Notes under the pieces: generated by a model
Told to the model about the DNA's origin: nothing
Database searches by the model: none
Seen by the model: the letters and a program-made list of their open reading frames with translations, nothing else
Translations under genes and position numbers: made by a program
From: Anaspis maculata
Lineage: Eukaryota > Arthropoda > Insecta > Coleoptera > Scraptiidae
Direction: 5' to 3'
Assembly: GCA_949128115.1 (NCBI GenBank)
Contig: OX421962.1
Location: 100,346,836-100,410,835 of the forward strand
DNA: 64,000 nt
In this document: positions 45,041 to 55,737 of the stretch, one piece after another
How the letters are laid out: every line of letters begins with the position of its first letter
Numbering within the stretch: the stretch's first letter is position 1

Positions 45041-47442
45041 GTAGCCGAGGCACACATGTTAAATGGAAAGTAGACGGCATTTGATGTTACAAGCAAGCCA
45101 CTTTGCACAGTTGTTACTAAGACACTAACAAACAGTTTTTTCCGCAGGAAAGAGTAACTTTTTCAATATTGACCGATTTTCACAATTTTGGTGTCAATTT
45201 CACTCAATTTGATATCACCAAGAAAAATAGAGACAATGCTAATGCTGTAAGTTACAAGGTACCTATGGCTATCTTTAGGCGCCATTTTCAAAATATGGCC
45301 GCCAATTTCGCAAAATTTCATCTGATTTGAAAATAACCTTAACCTTGTCACATTATGTCCAAACCGACTAATTCAAGGATGCTCTTCACGTTTCCTTTAT
45401 CTAAAATAATATTCGGTGCATTATTATGACTATTATTATCCGGTAAAGGTGGAATGGGGGTGCAGGGGGCACCCCTCAGCAGCGGGTGTGATTGTGCACT
45501 CATCTGAACTTCGCCCTAAGTTTGATTTTTCAGTGTTTATTTAATTTTTATTTTAATTTCTTATACTTTATTCTGGAAAATCAATAAAGACAGTTTATTA
45601 TTATTATAAATGAGTTCCATAAATCTTACGTTTTATTTCAAATCTAACGCCACAACCCGAATGTGGATTTGAATATGCGAAATGTTTTGGCGGCAGTTAT
45701 TCATGACTGCAGCTTGCAGCGCTGTTGTTCCAAATGTAGTGACATATTGAGGTAAGGAAACAGATGTATAAAGCCAACACTGCCTTCAATTACCCGCCTC
45801 AGTTGATCTGTAAGTGGGTTTTCTCCACAGTAAATCTCAAGAATGATATTCGAATTATTCAGATTTCTTTCAGAAACGTCTCTTTCTGGTTTATCTCAAA
45901 TCATAGGCTCAGTGACAACCGTAGATGAATTCGTCAGATCTTCGGATTATCTCAAAACACCAACCTCAATGATGTCACTTGCGATCAGATGGAAGAAGCT
46001 GATGGCAGGATATTTCTCCATGTCATGGACATGGTAATTCTCGATACTGAAAACGTCCCCATTCCAAGTTCCGATACAGACGTCATAGTCCTAGCGATCT
46101 CCTACAACTTCGACATAAAAAGCGTCGGCCTCAGGCAATTACGGATTCTCTATGGTACCTACCTCCAAGCATCACAGACACCTTGTAATCCGTTCAATTG
46201 CAGAGGCTCTTGGAGAGTCCAGATCCGTAGCTCAGCGTGGTTTCCACGCCTTCATAGATTGTGATAGCGTTTCGCTTTTTAGTTGATAGAAAGACAAAAA
46301 GACAGGTGGAGTGCTTGGAAAGATATTTACACCGATGCATTCACACCTTTAGCTCGTCCTCCTGCACATCCTCTCACTGAGGATACACTGAAGACCTCGG
46401 AAGAAAACACAGTGCGCATGTATGGAGTGTGTGATCCTGAGTGTATCACTGTAGATCAGGTTCGCAAAAACCTATTTGCCACAGAGAATCGACCTTTGGC
46501 CCTGTGGTCCTCCGACATCTGGTGCCCTAGTACCTACAGCATGCTCGACGAGCCGCTTACCAGGCTGGTCAGTTGTGGGGACAAGCCACGTCCACTAGCC
46601 AGTGTGACACAACTCCAGAAGGATTCGGTTGGGCACTCCAAAATGATAAGTGGGAACCAGTATGGTCTCAGTTATAGGAAGTGTGGAGTGCTTGTCGTGC
46701 CTTGGACCGATGTGGCTGCAAGACTGGTTGCCAAACTATGCAATGTAAATGCAAAAGAAATCGGCTACCCTGCACTCTTAGTTGCAAGAGCTGTAAAGGA
46801 GGCTGCACCAACAAAAACTATGCCTCCAGTTTTTTTTCATAAATTTGGAGGAAAGTATAGGTACTAGAAGGCCCAATAATTACTTTTCAGTTCAGGACTT
46901 GATCCTACGATTGGTTCAGCTGATCCAGGGAACAGTGTGCAACAAATTATTGCGAATAATATGTAACTGAATATTTCTTCATTAGTATAAATATTGAAAA
47001 AAATTGCCTTCTACGCTTCCTTCATTCCATAACTCCCTTCAGATATCTCGAATGTTATTTTAGATGAAGAAAACGTAAAGAACGCCCCAAAATTAGTCGG
47101 TTTAGACACGCGACAAGCTTATTTTCAAATCAGATGAAATTTTGCTGAATAGGCGGCCATATTTCAAAAATGGCGCCCGAAAATGAAAAAATAACTATCT
47201 TGTGACGTACTTCATCTCTATCTTTCTTAGCGATATTAAATTGTGTGGAATCGACACCAGAATTGTGAAAATCGGTCAATATTTAAAAAAGTTACTTTTT
47301 TCAAGGGGTTCCCCCCCCCCGCTCTCCTGAGGGACCGATTTCTATGTGCTGCGAAAAAAGTTTGTTAGGGTCTAAGTAACAACTGTGCAAAGTGGCTTGC
47401 TTGTAACATCAAATGCCGTTTTTTCATGTGTACCTCGGCTAC
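45041..47442. mobile_element. Long-TIR transposon carrying a CXC-domain gene relic
   Basis: Ends GTAGCCGAGG and CCTCGGCTAC with TA on both sides (45039-45040, 47443-47444). Inverted arms of about 390 bp (45041-45430 and 47050-47442) share long blocks such as CAAGCAAGCCACTTTGCACA. Between them lies the decayed protein-coding segment at 45950-46840. Arms plus an internal gene are the layout of a potentially autonomous DNA transposon. Confidence 0.75.
45950..46840 (+). pseudogene. C-terminal half of a CXC-domain TE-like protein
   Basis: Read across several frames, + strand. It shows MEEADGRIFLH then SSDTDVIVLAI (about 45986-46110), HRHLVIRSIAEALGES then GFHAFIDCDSVSLF (about 46165-46275), KDRWSAWKDIYTDAF with VDQVRKNLFATENRP (46298-46500), and finally a cysteine domain CGCKTGCQ..QCKCKRNRLPC...CKSCKGGC (about 46705-46810) of the tesmin/TSO1-like CXC type. 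I know this order from a multi-copy, transposon-like protein family in arthropods and cnidarians. At least three frame changes and stops show it is not translated intact. The reaction it performs is unknown to me. Confidence 0.7.
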
Positions 47443-47559
47443 TATTGACGATTTTTAAATTTCGGCCGTAAGGCGGCTCACCTGGTTATTGTTTTAATTA
47501 AAACACAAACTTCAAATTTTTATTCATGTAAAATGTAATCGTTACATCCTTCTTCGCTT

Positions 47560-47960
47560 CTTCACATCAAGATTGAGGATGTGCATTTGAACTGGCAATC
47601 GAAAATGATATTGACGTATAGGTGTGCTGCCTGCATGGTTTGGTGAGCTCAATCATTTCATTCGTTGAACTTGTAACAGCTGCGATTGATTTGCCACTAG
47701 GTGTATCTGTAGGTACGGTTCCCGATCCTATGGTATTGAACAAAGGGAATCTTGATTCAGTGTCCAAGATGTAAAAAAGTAGTGACCCTATTTTCCTCCA
47801 TATATTTCCAGATCAATACAATTGTTCTAATGGACACATTAGAGATCGCTTTCGCAACAGAAGGAGACGACTTCTCTTCGAAGTTCCTGTAAAGAATATA
47901 AAAATATTTGATTATCAAGTTCTTATGTAAAACAGACAATTCCGTCATGAAATTCATTTT
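47560..47960 (-). pseudogene. Possible exon remnant, unrecognised
   Basis: On the minus strand an acceptor-like TATTCTTTACAG (about 47885-47896) precedes a protein-like reading NFEEKSSPSVAKAISNVSIR followed by TIVLIWKYMEENRV. A second frame then reads ESRFPLFNTIGSGTVPTDTP. A helix-turn-helix-like pattern is conceivable but not demonstrated. It lies just outside the right end of the CXC element. Confidence 0.2.
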
Positions 47961-49368
47961 GAGCCTTGGTCAAATTCCAGTAACAGAAGAAGTGAAACCA
48001 ATTTCGGAAGTAGTAAAATGGATTTCAGAAAAACTTGTAATAATTTTGAAAAAAGTACTTGATATCAGTTTTCGGTAAAAATCAGCTCAGGAGGCTAGTG
48101 CAAAAAACTGCAGATTCTTTCGGCATGTGATACACGATTCTGATGAAATACTGACTAAAACATAGTTTTAATTGCGATTTCCGGGTACCGCACAGACACC
48201 TTAAAGGTAACAGTGGCTCCAAAAATCTGTCTCCACTCCTGCAATCACGTTCGGCTGCACTTCCCTGCAGTAATGCAGATAAATCCTGCATTTTTCCGAA
48301 ATAACCTGGACAAAACATTGAAATCTTCTGGAGACATGGGGGCGAGCATGGTGTTGGAAGAGTACCATTGGTTGATATGTAAAGATAGCACAGAGGAATT
48401 TCAGACGACACCAACCGCAATCTTCCGGCATCCCCGTGGATAGCTACAAAAAAAATAATTTTTTGTTTCAGTTACATCAGAAAACACAGGATTATGCAAT
48501 GACGAGTGCTATGGAAAACTGACTGTGTTATTTCATGAACTGCTAATTTTCTTGTAGCCAATCCACAACAGAGGCAGACTTCTTTATGATATGTTTTCTA
48601 AACCTATTATTAACCTAAATAGTTGGACCTTGAACTTCGCATTTCCCCATTTCTTGTACTCTGGTGTGCAGTCTAATGAGTAAATTGATGAAAAAATTTG
48701 TACAAAATAGATCAGCCCCGATTTTTCCTGCTGAGTTCTCTCACAGTTTTCCCAGTTTCATTCAGTCTTTCTTCATAGGCCCTCCGAGTTCCACGCAGCT
48801 CTCCCGGCGAATGCCAACAGAATAGTTCTCTTTGAGATCTTCAACTTGTACAGAAGGGGCCCCTAGCAATTTACCATTGGATTTATCCCTCAACGGAGTT
48901 ATGTCAGGAATGTCATATGTGCCATAGTCATAGCCACAGTAATCTGGCTACAATCTATGTCTCATCTTCTGTTTCTATTTATTACATGAAGCGGTTCAGG
49001 GTGAGTCATTAGGCTAGGTTCAATTCACAAGAAAAATAAACGACCCTCACCTTTTTCGTTTTTTGTCGTTAATTCCAAAACTTAATCGTGCTGAAAGCAA
49101 GGGTCCGTACTCCATAACTTCTCGCAGATTTCTGACCTGCAAAAGATCAGTAATGATTGTGCCACTACTCCAAACAATTCCTCGTCTTTACTTCCTCAAC
49201 CATGGATGTTCCAACCAGCCAACCCATCAACGTTTAAACCAATCCAACGACACGCCCAACATACATAAAATAATGACTCAATCACCTCTCTTCAGGTCTC
49301 AGGAAGATTTTCCAAGTTCATAGGAACCGTGGTCATGGATGAAAGAATCATCCATTACCTCACCTGTA
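47961..49368. other. Stretch without recognised gene
   Basis: Short frames on both strands (e.g. 48082-48420 minus) have no recognised motif and no TE termini were seen. Confidence 0.4.
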
Positions 49369-50623
49369 CAGGGTGTTTCAGCGATGATAGCAAAAAAATT
49401 GACGTGAGTAGATCTCGTCAAAATATGACGGAAACCTATATACCATTTCGCAAAGTTTGGCCTAGTAACGGAAGACACAGCCTTCAAAATTGACTTTTTT
49501 TGGATTGCAAAAATTTGTAACTCAGTGACGTTTTGACAAAAAATTTGTCAAAACTATCCACCGACCTGCCAAATTTTGAAAGAATTCCACCAGTGGTGTC
49601 GGAGTTTGAGGGTCAATAATTTAGAAGTATCCGAAGAAAGGTTGACTTAATGTGACCGTGACCCCTCATAACTTCTACGCCACTGATTGGATTCTTTTGA
49701 AATCTGACATATAAATAGATAATTATGACAAACCAGCTTATGCTTATAGTCCGGGGGCATAGGGTCAAAAAAGATTTGGCCGTGTGCAGCTTCGTGAAAA
49801 TATATAGAGTTATGTCTTAATCGATTCCTGGGCAATCAGGGACCATGAAAAATTATGGTGGGATATTGGCATCTGCTGCAGGCAAATATGGTGGAGGCGC
49901 CAAAATGGGCTTAATCTGAATTCCTGATGAAGTCCGTGAATCGGACATAAATGACTGATATGTCAAATTGTGGAAATTTGGATAGGCTTTTCTCCGCATA
50001 TGCATATACACGTTTCAATCTTGAGTCGGTTGAATCAAAGATATTGACAAAGAACTGTTTTTTGGGCGCCATCTTTCCAATATGGCGGCCAAAGCGGCAA
50101 AGATAGGAAGTGGAAAAGTGGAAATCTGTAAGGGTACCTCAAGATCTACAATACTGCCAAGTTTCGAAAATATCGGATAACCTTGAAAAAACGTCAGAAT
50201 TTAGCATATCTTATAAAGACAATTTTGACAGTTTACCGAAAAGAACTTCGTAAATCCAGGCATGAAATAAGGAGAGAATTCTTTTGTCCACAGAATGACG
50301 TTCCAAATGTTGAAATCCGTTGGAAAACAAACAAGTTACAGCCGGTTTCTTATTACCAGATGACGCTCATTTTGGCGCCTCCACCATATTTGCTTGTAGC
50401 AGATGTCACCATTCCACCATAATTTTTCATGGTCCTTGATCGCCCAGGAATCGACCAAGACATAACTTCATATATCTTCACGAAGCTGCACACGGCACGA
50501 CCTATGCCCTCATACTATTAAATAAAACTAAGTTTGTCGAAACATTCCTGAGTTCAACATTTTTGGAATCTGAAAAAAGTGAACTTTGAAGGGCTGTATT
50601 TCCACAGTCGAATTTTCACCCTG
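49369..50623. mobile_element. CAGGGTG element, TA flanks, right end rearranged
   Basis: Left end CAGGGTGTTTCAGCGATGAT matches the 30301-30832 family through GTAACTCAG. After a nested foldback the family sequence resumes (AACTAAGTTTGTCGAAACAT), then switches abruptly near 50600 to a short different end, TTTTCACCCTG, followed by TA. The expected 120-bp right arm is missing. Confidence 0.65.
49749..50515. mobile_element. Nested foldback, TA target
   Basis: GTCCGGGGGCATAGG to CTATGCCCTCATAC with TA at each side. Arms of about 160 bp or more match (GGACCATGAAAAATTATGGT and inverse; GGTGGAGGCGCC and inverse). Sequence in the arms is clearly related to the arms of 55738-57458. Confidence 0.8.
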
Positions 50624-50637
50624 TATATTACAGCGAC

Positions 50638-50930
50638 TCTGCATCGTCGATTGAAATGGTTCATAGGTGGTTTAATGGTTTTCGTTGTGGTCGTACGAGC
50701 AGAAGTGATGCCGAACGTCCAGGACGCCCAAATGAGGTTAACTCTCCAGAAATGATCCAAAAAAATCCGTGACATCATACTGGAAGATCGCAGAGTAAAA
50801 GTGTATGGAATAGTTGGGACAGTACGCATCTTAGGTGAACGTGTGTCCAACATCTTACACCACTTGGATTTGAAAAAGCCTCCCGTGCGATGGGTGCCGC
50901 GTTTGCTGACGACTATTTTCTGTTTCCAAA
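50638..50930 (+). pseudogene. mariner transposase N-terminal fragment
   Basis: One frame reads MVHRWFNGFRCGRTSRSDAE then RPGRPNEV; after a single frameshift near 50765 the next reads KIRDIILEDRRVKVYGIVGT, then VSNILHHL and KPPVRWVPRLLT. This is the paired helix-turn-helix DNA-binding region of a mariner-type transposase up to the conserved WVP motif. The catalytic D,D,D part is absent or unrecognisable after 50930. Dead copy. Confidence 0.85.
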
Positions 50931-53099
50931 CTCGAAGGAATGGCTTGGGGAGAGAAGATTTAGTTCTAATTAGGAGATCAACACGCAAAAAACACCTAAT
51001 TTGCAGGCCTCGAGGAATCCTTCAATTTTTGTGGGATCGGAAAATTGGCAAAACGTTGGACTTAAGGTCCGTGGAGCGTCGTTTGACAACTCGTTGTGGA
51101 ACTTGTCAGCGGTGCATCATTTAAACATGATGCCGAAGATGACTTTGCAGAGGCCCTAATACCGGGAATTGAGAGCAGACCATGCCTCTTGAATACTGTC
51201 ACGTCTACAGGGAAGCCGCTGTTGCTAATGTCTTCCTTTAGACGGTGCTAGAAGGTCTTATCCTTCTAGCTTGGGAGGTAGTTGGGGGCCAAGACGGTAG
51301 AGACCACAAGCTCTGATACAGAATACACTTTATTAGATATAACTACAATCCCTTTATCTACAATACCTACCGAGGCACCTACTTACTTAGTAGTCCGGAC
51401 GTTAGGGGAAGGTACTCTGCATTTTGGGGTTAAAGCATGCCACTTGGCATAGTTGTTGTATGAACCATATTCTTCCCATTCAGAAGTGTAGACATCGGCG
51501 GCAGCCGTGCAGTCTCTCTCTACAGGGTCAATAAGAAAAAAGAGGGACAAAAAGTTGTAACTCATGAACCATAAGAGACAGAGGCGTGTAAATCAGCACA
51601 CACGGTCTTCCGTTTATGCTGATGATGTTTCATTGAATCATTTTCCAATGTTATGAAGAGTTTCGGAAATATCTTGAGCACACTGTTTTTTGTCGTAGAA
51701 ATTCAATTTTCGAATAAATTCGTAAATAATCAAAATATCGGAGTGAAACATGGTACCTAGGCATTCAGTGGTATACGGAATTGAAATTGATCGGTAGTCA
51801 GCGCCTAGGCCTACTATTTCTAGAAAAAAGACATTCAACTTTTTCTTTTTTCCAGAAGCCATCTTTCTTTCACCATTAATAAGAATAGTGAAGAAATTGG
51901 ATAGTAATTATAGAGAAGGATAGGTACAATCATTCTACTGCAAAAAAACGGTCTCAACATCAAGTATTGCTTCTTGGTCACGAAATCATTGCCATTCGAG
52001 CTATTTTTAGTTTAACAAACTTTCAGGGCTCATGATGACCAGTGTGGTTCTTGAGAAGATTATTTTCATTTTGCATTACATTGCCTTACATTTTGTCAAG
52101 TCAGTTACCAAAATTCATCTTCCTCAGTGATGAGGTTCTACCCTGCCAGTTGATCAAACTCAATATGCGCCATTTTTGAGGAAAAAATGCAAAAATGGAA
52201 AGTTTTTTGCCAACATCAAATGCTCCTTGAGGAAGATCTATTGCCGCAAGAGGCATAAATTGACATGCACGTGATTCAGAGACATTCGGTTCTAACTATA
52301 GTGCTACGCGAAATAGGTGAGGTTTGTCCAAATGTCCTAGAAAGAAGGAGGAAGACGTTGCAGCTCAAATATAAGTGTGATTATTATAGCTACATCAGGA
52401 CAACACCAGAAAGTACCCTGCATTTTATGGTTAGAACTTGCCACTCCACAAAGTTGTTGATTGGGCCATACTCTTTTGATTCAGAAGTGTAGCCATTGGC
52501 GTCAACCGTGCAGAATCTGTTTACTGGTTGAAGAAGAAAAAGAAACAACAGAAGAAGTAACTCATGAACCAAAAGAGATAGAGGCGTGTAAGTTGGCACA
52601 TATAGTCTACCATTTATGGCGATGAAGCTTTATTAAACAATTGTGAAATATCTTGAAGCGTTCTTGAGATATCTTTAAAAACAAAACTGAAACCGAGAAC
52701 TTGATTTTTCCATTAAAAAAAGTGAATTTTCAGAGGAATGGAGTAAAACTTGTTTTTTTTTGCATTCAATGATGTAAGAAATTAGGAATGATCTCTAGCC
52801 AGTGTCCAGGCCTTTTATTTCCAGAAATAAGACATTCAACTTGTCTTTTTGCGACAGCCAGCCACCTTAAGTTTACATTCTATGGAATAATCTAGTGTAA
52901 GTTACTATGCTAACTACAGAGACGGTGACGAACAATCATTTCGCCATGGAAAAAGTCGAGAAAAAAGTAGTCTCAACATCAAGTACCTTGGTATATTGCC
53001 TCTACGCCAAGACAATGTTGTCGATCGAATGGTCCTTGCTTTTATAAACTTCCACTGAGCAATCCCATCATGCATGAGTGAAATATAGCTGTTCCATGT

Positions 53100-53960
53100 A
53101 ACATGGAACAAGCTGGTAGCAGTCGTAGATGAGGTGTTGTGGTCAACATTGTTAACTGCAGCTGTTGTGAAGGCTCGGCTTTGCACGATGCTGCCAAGAT
53201 TGTGCGAGAAGATCTATTCAGAAGTCGTGATAGACCCAAAGACAACGGTGGAAGTGAAATGCCTCCTTCAATTTCAGCTTCGGTGAAGATGATCATGAGT
53301 GGACGATGTCTTCCGTCATCTGCTGAATCTGAAGATAGAGTGGATGATCAAGTTGTTCTTACAATAGCGCAACTTCTGGCCTTTCATGCCGTGAAGCATC
53401 GAAAAGAAGCAGAAGGCGTCATGAATCAGTGGCGTAACTAGAGGGGGGGTTTCGAGGGTCAAACCCCCCCCCCCCATTGGCCATCGAATTCCCTGAAAAA
53501 AATTCAAATGCGACGCTCTGTTATTAGTTTTGCTCGGATTTCGCATATTTTTCAGTCATGATCCCCCCCATCGGACACTTATAGTTACGCCACTGTCATG
53601 AATGCAGACAGGAAACTCCAGTGCCAACATACCTTGCTATGAAACTCTACGGAGAGACACGAAAAAAAGCTTATCGATCTCACGTACCGCTAAGGAAGAA
53701 GCCTTTCGTATGAAAGACTGGATTCTATTTTCGTGGGAAAAGCTAATGCTGTGTGCTCCTCTTATCATAGAAAATGTGTCGTATGTCCACCTAAACTTCT
53801 TCATGACGTTTTCACAACAGCTGCAGTTGACAATGTTGACCACAACACCTTATCTTACGACTGCTACCAGCTTGTTCCATGTTACATGGAACTATATTCC
53901 ACTCATGCATGATGGGATTGCTCACTGGAAGTTTATAAAAGCAAGGACCATTCGATTGAC
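53100..53960 (+). pseudogene. N-terminal/middle part of the CXC-family TE protein
   Basis: On + the readable order is: ALHDAAKIVREDLF (53170-53215), VVLTIAQLLAFHAVKHRKEA (53351-53410), then, past a hAT MITE, ETPVPTYLAMKLYGETRKKA (53611-53672), SLSYERLD..FVGKANAVC (53700-53755) and VFTTAAVDNVDHN (53808-53846). The same protein family carries a DNxDHNPSSTT block at this place, and the left arm shows it on minus as NNVDHNTSSTTATSLFHVTW. So the palindrome arms have duplicated the SSTT part in inverse orientation. Frameshifts and the insertion make it non-functional. It is the half missing from 45950-46840. Confidence 0.65.
53427..53595. mobile_element. 169-bp hAT MITE in the gene relic
   Basis: CAGTGGCGTAACTAGAG to CTTATAGTTACGCCACTG with the exact 8-bp duplication TCATGAAT at 53419-53426 and 53596-53603. 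Removing it rejoins the interrupted protein reading (GVMN to ADRRQETPVPTY-like sequence). Confidence 0.95.
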
Positions 53961-55737
53961 AACTTTGTCTTGATGTCTTGGCGTAGAGGCAATATACTTG
54001 ATGTTGAGACTACTTTTTCCATGGCGAAATGATTGTTCGTCACCGTCTCTGTAGTTAGCATAGTAACTTACACTAGATTATTACATAGAATGTGAACTTA
54101 AGGTGGCTGGCTGTCGCAAAAAGACAAGTTGAATGTCTTATTTCTCGCAATAAAAGGCCTGGACACTGGCTAGAGATCATTCCCAATTTCTTACATCTTT
54201 GAATGCAGAAAAAAACAAGTTTCACTCCATTCCTCTGAAAATTCGCTTATTTTATGGAAAAATCAAGTTCTCGGTTTTATTTTTGTTTTTAAGGATATCT
54301 CAAGAACGCTTCAAGATATTTCAGAATTGTTTGATGAAGCTTCATCGCCATAAATGGTAGACTATATGTGCCAATTTACACGCCTCTACCTCTTTTGGTC
54401 CATGAGTTACTTCTTCTGTTGTTTCTTTTTCTTCTTCAACCAGTAAACAGAGTCTGCACGGTTGACGCCAATGGCTACACTTGTCAATCGAAAGAGTATG
54501 GCCCAATCAACAACTTTGTGGAGTGGCAAGTTCTAACCATAATATGCAGGGTACTTTCTGATGTTGTCCAGATGTAGCTATAATAATCACACTTATATTT
54601 AGGCTGCAACGTCTTCCTCCTTCTTTCTAGGACGTTTGGACAAACCTCACCTATTTCGCGTAGCACTAAAGTTAACACCGAATCTCTCTGAATCACGTGC
54701 ATGTCAATTCATGCCTCTTGCAGCAATAGATCTTTCTCAAGGAGCATTTGATGTTGGCAAAAAACTTTTCATTTTTGCATTTTCCCCCCAAAAATGGCGC
54801 ATATTGAGTTTGATCAACTGGCAGGGTGAAACTTCTTCACTGAGGACGATGAATTTTAGTAAATGACTTGACAAAATGTAAGGCAATGTAATGCAAAATG
54901 AAAATAATCTTTTCAAGAACCACACTGGTCATCATGAGCCCTGAAAGTTTGTAAAACTAAAAGTAGCTCGAATGGCAATGATTTCTTGACCAAGAGGCAA
55001 TACTTGATGTTGAGACCGCTTTTTTGCAGTAGAATGATTGTACCTTTCTTTCTCTATAATTACTATCCAATTTCTTCACTATTCTTATCAATGGTGAAAG
55101 AAAGATGGCTTCTGGAAAAAAGAAAAAGTTGAATGTCTTTTTTCTGGAAATAGTAGGCCTAGGCGCTGGCTACTGATCAATTCCAATTTTGTATACCACT
55201 GAATGCCTAGGTTCCATGTTTCACTCCGATATTTTGATTATTCACGAGTTTATTCTAAAATTAAATTTTTACGACAAAAAACAGTGTGCTCAAGATATTT
55301 CCGAAACTCTTCATAACATCGAGAAATGATTTGATGGAACTTCATCAGCATAAACGGAAGACCGTGTGTGCCGATTTACACACCTCTGTCTCTTATGGTT
55401 CATGAGTAACAACTTTTTGTCCTTCTTTTTTCTTATTCACCCTGTAGAGAGAGACTGCACGGCTGCCGCCGATGTCTACACTTCTGAATCGGAAGAATAT
55501 GGTCCATGCAACAACTATGCCAAGTGGCATGCCTTAATCCCAAAATGCAGGGTTCATCTATATTTCAGCGCCTAACGGCCGGACTATAGACACACAATCG
55601 TTCGATGAGGCGAACCCCAGACGGACGGCGTTCGTACGCTTCCTCATCTCTTATACTATTACACTCGTCGAGGTTTCTCACTGAATCCTCGCGTAAAATT
55701 TCCTGAAGGGGGAATAGTCACCTCTTGTGACAATATA

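Larger units (their letters stand above)
51393..55584. mobile_element. 4.2-kb palindromic element, TA target
   Basis: GTCCGGACGTTAGG to CCTAACGGCCGGAC, flanked by TA (51391-51392, 55585-55586). Arms of about 1.8 kb (to about 53190, and from about 53805) are well matched; identical open-frame shadows appear on opposite strands. Within each arm two related pieces recur (51.41-51.60 and 52.42-52.60 kb on the left; mirrored on the right), both resembling the arm sequence of 45041-47442. The centre carries a gene relic of the CXC family. Confidence 0.85.
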
